Below are positions 24,573 through 27,063 of a stretch of 27,063 bases of DNA, piece after piece; position 1 is the stretch's first letter; the number at the start of each line of letters is the position of its first letter. Under the pieces are notes generated by a model. That model did no database searches. It saw only the letters and a list, made by a program, of their open reading frames with translations, and had not been told where the DNA came from. The translations under genes and the position numbers were made by a program. Where the stretch lies: NCBI GenBank assembly GCA_002343845.1, contig DDSQ01000138.1, forward strand, positions 53,062 through 80,124. The letters run 5' to 3'. The stretch is from Planctomycetes bacterium UBA2386 (lineage in GTDB: Bacteria; Planctomycetota; UBA1135; UBA2386).

Positions 24573-25190
24573 ATGACCCACCACGATCACCCCACTCCTC
24601 CCCCGACCGGCGATGCCATCGATCGCCGCGGCCTCTCGATCACCGGTGCGGCGATGGCCGCGGGCCTGGTCGCCGGCTACGGGACCTTCGCCTACATCGC
24701 GGCGCGGTTCCTCTACCCGGCCAAGGGCAGCGAGAAGGGCTGGCTCTACGTGGCACGCGTCGCCGACCTCGGCCTCGGCCAGAGCCTGCGTTACCGCACG
24801 CCGGCCGGCGCCACCGTGAACATCACGCGCCGGGACACCGCCGGCACGGCATCCGACTTCATCGCCCTCTCGAGCACGTGCCCGCACCTCGGCTGCCAGG
24901 TGCACTGGCAGCCCGACCAGAGCCGCTACTTCTGCCCGTGCCACAACGGCGTGTTCGACCCGACCGGCAAGGGCATCAGCGGGCCACCGGGGGACGCCGG
25001 CCAGAGCCTGAAGCCGTTCGAACTCAAGGTCACCAACGGCCTGCTCTACATCGAAGTGCCCCTGGCGACGCTGGCGAGCGCCGACGACCGCGGCGAGATC
25101 CTGCCGGAGTGCTCCGGCCCCGAAGGCCCGGGCCACGACCCGTGCCTGCAACCGAGGCGCTGCGACAAGCAACCCGGATTCCCTGCCTGA
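24573..25190 (+). CDS. Rieske iron-sulfur protein of a bc-type quinol oxidoreductase
   Basis: Protein of 205 residues that takes one electron from quinol at the Qo site and passes it to a cytochrome c. The [2Fe-2S] ligands are clear: CPHLGC (Cys103, His105, plus Cys108 for the stabilising disulfide) and CPCHNG (Cys121, Cys123 for the disulfide, His124). DRRGLSITG (17-25) followed by a hydrophobic helix to about residue 48 fits an uncleaved Tat signal anchor, as usual for Rieske proteins. After the fold ends at about 165, a tail of about 40 residues carries three more cysteines (Cys180, Cys191, Cys197), which is not standard. It is the first gene of the operon; cytochrome b follows after 15 bases. 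It could be named petC or qcrA; the mixed b6/bc character leaves the symbol open. Confidence 0.93.
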   Translation: MTHHDHPTPPPTGDAIDRRGLSITGAAMAAGLVAGYGTFAYIAARFLYPAKGSEKGWLYVARVADLGLGQSLRYRTPAGATVNITRRDTAGTASDFIALSSTCPHLGCQVHWQPDQSRYFCPCHNGVFDPTGKGISGPPGDAGQSLKPFELKVTNGLLYIEVPLATLASADDRGEILPECSGPEGPGHDPCLQPRRCDKQPGFPA

Positions 25191-25205
25191 TTCGAGGACT
25201 CGGCG

Positions 25206-26255
25206 ATGACCGCGATCGGCAATTGGCTGAAAGAACGGATCCCGGTGAGCGGCGACCAGCTGCGCGAACTCACCAACGAGCCGGTCCCGAACCACCTGAA
25301 GCGCTGGTGGTTCTGCCTCGGCGGCACGCCGATGTACCTGTTCGTGGTGCAGATCGTCACCGGCATCATGCTGGCCTTCTACTACGAGGCCACGCCGACG
25401 CGCGCCTACGAGTCGGTCGGCTACATCACCGACGAAGCGGCGTTCGGCTGGTACATCCGCTCGGTGCACAAGTGGGGTGCGACGCTGATGGTCGCCGCAG
25501 TGATCCTGCACCAGCTGCGCATCTACTTCACCGGCGCCTACCGCCGGCCGCGCGAGCTGAACTGGATGATCGGCATGTGCCTCTTGGTGTGCACGCTGAC
25601 GGTCGGCTTCACCGGCTACAGCCTCGTCTACGAGCAGCTCAGCTTCTGGGGCGCGACCGTCGGCGCCAACATCGCCGACCTCGTGCCGTTCGTCGGCGGC
25701 TTCATGAAGGAGATGCTGCTCGCCGGCGAGACCTACAACGAACGCACGCTGTCCCGCTTCTACGTGCTGCACGCCGCAGTGCTGCCCGCACTGATGATCC
25801 TGCTGTTGTTCGTGCACATCACGTTGATCCGCCTGCAGGGCATCACCGAGCTGAAGTTCGGCGACGAGAAGCCGGGCGCGCCGCGCTTCTTCAACTTCTT
25901 CCCCGACCACCTCTGCACCGAACTGATCCTCGGCCTCGTGCTGATGATCCTGCTCAGCGTGCTCGCCACCGTGCTGCCGGCGACCCTGGGGCCGCCCGCG
26001 GACCCCAACACCACGCCCGAGGTCATCAAGCCGGAGTGGTTCTTCTACGTCACCTTCCGCTGGCTCAAGCTGTTCAGCGGCACGGTCGCCGTGCTGAGCA
26101 TGGGGTTCATCGTCTTCGCGATGTTCGTCTGGCCGCTGATCGACGCGTGGATCCGCCGGCGCTGGCCGGGCTCCGAGTTCAGCGTCTGGTTCGGCATCGT
26201 CGCGGTGCTCGTCATCATCGGTCTGACCCTCTGGGAGGGCGCCGTCGCCCACTGA
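25206..26255 (+). CDS. b6-type cytochrome b with fused subunit-IV-like C-terminus
   Basis: Membrane protein of 349 residues, the quinol-oxidising core of the complex. Haem-b ligands are His88 and His102 (SVHKWGA, ILHQLRI; 13 residues between) and His189 and His204 (YVLHAAV, FVHITLI; 14 between); 14 in the second pair is the cytochrome b6 spacing. Cys37 in WFCLGGTPMYL matches the b6f cysteine (FYCLGG) that binds the extra haem c(n). The region after about 225 corresponds to subunit IV, with ADPNTTPEVIKPEWFF; the Qo motif PEWY is PEWF here. Three or four C-terminal helices follow. GAGGA lies seven bases before the ATG. The protein is shorter than mitochondrial cytochrome b (about 380-400) because helix 8 and some loops are missing. 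It resembles b/b6 fusions in some Bacillota and Planctomycetota. Confidence 0.93.
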   Translation: MTAIGNWLKERIPVSGDQLRELTNEPVPNHLKRWWFCLGGTPMYLFVVQIVTGIMLAFYYEATPTRAYESVGYITDEAAFGWYIRSVHKWGATLMVAAVILHQLRIYFTGAYRRPRELNWMIGMCLLVCTLTVGFTGYSLVYEQLSFWGATVGANIADLVPFVGGFMKEMLLAGETYNERTLSRFYVLHAAVLPALMILLLFVHITLIRLQGITELKFGDEKPGAPRFFNFFPDHLCTELILGLVLMILLSVLATVLPATLGPPADPNTTPEVIKPEWFFYVTFRWLKLFSGTVAVLSMGFIVFAMFVWPLIDAWIRRRWPGSEFSVWFGIVAVLVIIGLTLWEGAVAH

Positions 26256-26304
26256 TGCCACCCGTCACCACCACCCTCGTCCGTCGTCGCCTCCGAAACC
26301 GACC

Positions 26305-27063
26305 ATGAGCCTCAAGTTCAAACAGTTCGTCATCGCGGTGCTGGGACTCCTGTTCCTCGGCTCGCTGATCTACGTGCAGAGAATGGAGGTGCTGCGCAAG
26401 GAGCACGAGACCGCCGGCAAGCAGGCGCCGGTCGCGGTGCCGGCCTCGAGCCAGCGCTGCGTCGACTGCCACTCCCAGGGCAACCCCGGCATCGTCGAGC
26501 AGTGGAAGGGCAGCACGCATGCGCACCGCGGTGTTGGCTGCGTCGAGTGCCACGAGGCCCAGCCGGGCGACGCCGACGCATTCCTGCACGAGGGTGCTCT
26601 GATCGCGGCGGTGGTGACGCCTCGCGATTGCGGGCGCTGCCACGTGCAGGAGCAGGAGGAGTTCGCGCGCAGCCACCACGCCGCGGGCGGCGAGATCCTG
26701 CACTCCCTCGACAACTTCCTCGCCGAGAACGTCGAGGGCATGCGCGGGCGCTTCAACCCGCACTCGCCGACCCCCGGCCGCGGTGACATCCAGGACGTCA
26801 ACGGCATGGCCTCGGTGGCGCTCGGCTGCAAGCAGTGCCACGGCTCGCTGGTGGCGCTGAAGGCCACCGACGGCAGTTCGCTGACGTTCCAGGACCTCAA
26901 GCCCGGCCCCGACGGCAAGCCGACCGATCTCGCCGCCTACGGCAAGATCGCGAAGGACAGCAACGGCAAGCCGATCTTCGACCACACGACGTGGCCGAAC
27001 ACGGGCATCGGCCGGCTCAATCTCGACGGCAGCAAGGGCTCGTGCAGCGCCTGCCACAGCCGC
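26305..27063 (+). CDS. Multihaem cytochrome c, HAO/octahaem-like, N-terminal part (runs off the window)
   Basis: Open from ATG 26305 to the window edge (253 codons). Residues about 8-24 form an uncleaved signal anchor, so the haem region should face the periplasm. Five CxxCH haem-binding sites are already present: CVDCH (52), CVECH (79), CGRCH (109), CKQCH (175) and CSACH (247). The spacing, and the blocks NPGIVEQWKGSTHAHRGVGCVECHEA and VQEQEEFARSHHAAGG, look like the N-terminal part of hydroxylamine-oxidoreductase-type octahaem cytochromes. It follows cytochrome b by 49 bases on the same strand, so it most likely accepts electrons from the Rieske/cytochrome b pair or forms part of the complex. 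Whether it has catalytic activity depends on the unseen C-terminal half (P460-type tyrosine, remaining haems). No clear ribosome-binding site is seen. Confidence 0.85.
   Translation, partial: MSLKFKQFVIAVLGLLFLGSLIYVQRMEVLRKEHETAGKQAPVAVPASSQRCVDCHSQGNPGIVEQWKGSTHAHRGVGCVECHEAQPGDADAFLHEGALIAAVVTPRDCGRCHVQEQEEFARSHHAAGGEILHSLDNFLAENVEGMRGRFNPHSPTPGRGDIQDVNGMASVALGCKQCHGSLVALKATDGSSLTFQDLKPGPDGKPTDLAAYGKIAKDSNGKPIFDHTTWPNTGIGRLNLDGSKGSCSACHSR

Overview
The window is very GC-rich (roughly 70 % by eye) and almost fully coding, with frequent GTG starts and probably one TTG start. No rRNA, tRNA, insertion sequence or CRISPR array is visible. The gene content is typical of Planctomycetota or a similar environmental group such as Acidobacteriota: a PknK-like Ser/Thr kinase with ATPase and TPR regions, a secreted protein with repeated carboxypeptidase-regulatory-like domains, two VPS10/sortilin-like Asp-box propeller proteins, and a Rieske / b6-type cytochrome b / multihaem cytochrome c locus. 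The phylum is inferred; nothing here fixes it.

Layout. (1) 1-505, minus: 5' part of cysS. (2) 599-12563, plus: the kinase, a membrane-anchored repeat protein and two tandem secreted propeller paralogues, ending at a GC hairpin at 12565-12584. (3) 18393-12627, minus: a tight four-gene operon made of a fused E1 alpha/beta thiamine-diphosphate dehydrogenase, a lipoyl / subunit-binding / left-handed beta-helix acyltransferase fusion, a NodB-like polysaccharide deacetylase and a GT4 glycosyltransferase. A secreted alpha-galactosidase-like protein lies upstream on the same strand. (4) 20849-24343: a two-domain APH-like/P-loop kinase (minus), a host-attachment-family protein and a YjdF-like membrane protein (plus, overlapping by one base), and a two-CBS protein (minus). 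(5) 24573-27063, plus: Rieske protein, fused b6-type cytochrome b and the start of a multihaem cytochrome c, a quinol-oxidising bc-type complex.

The most interesting system is region 3. In a normal 2-oxoacid dehydrogenase, E1 loads an acyl group on the E2 lipoyl domain and the E2 catalytic domain passes it to CoA. Here the E2-like protein keeps a lipoylatable lysine and an E3/E1-binding domain, but its catalytic domain is replaced by a hexapeptide-repeat sugar acyltransferase. It is translationally coupled to E1 and to two glycan enzymes. The simplest reading is a dedicated machine that decarboxylates a 2-oxo acid and places the acyl group directly, without CoA, on a polysaccharide precursor. 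That mechanism is inference; the domain order, the conserved lysine and the gene coupling are seen directly.

A second notable point is that the cytochrome b in region 5 carries b6f-type signatures: the cysteine position that binds haem c(n) and 14-residue His spacing in the second pair. It is fused with its subunit-IV half and sits next to a hydroxylamine-oxidoreductase-like multihaem cytochrome.
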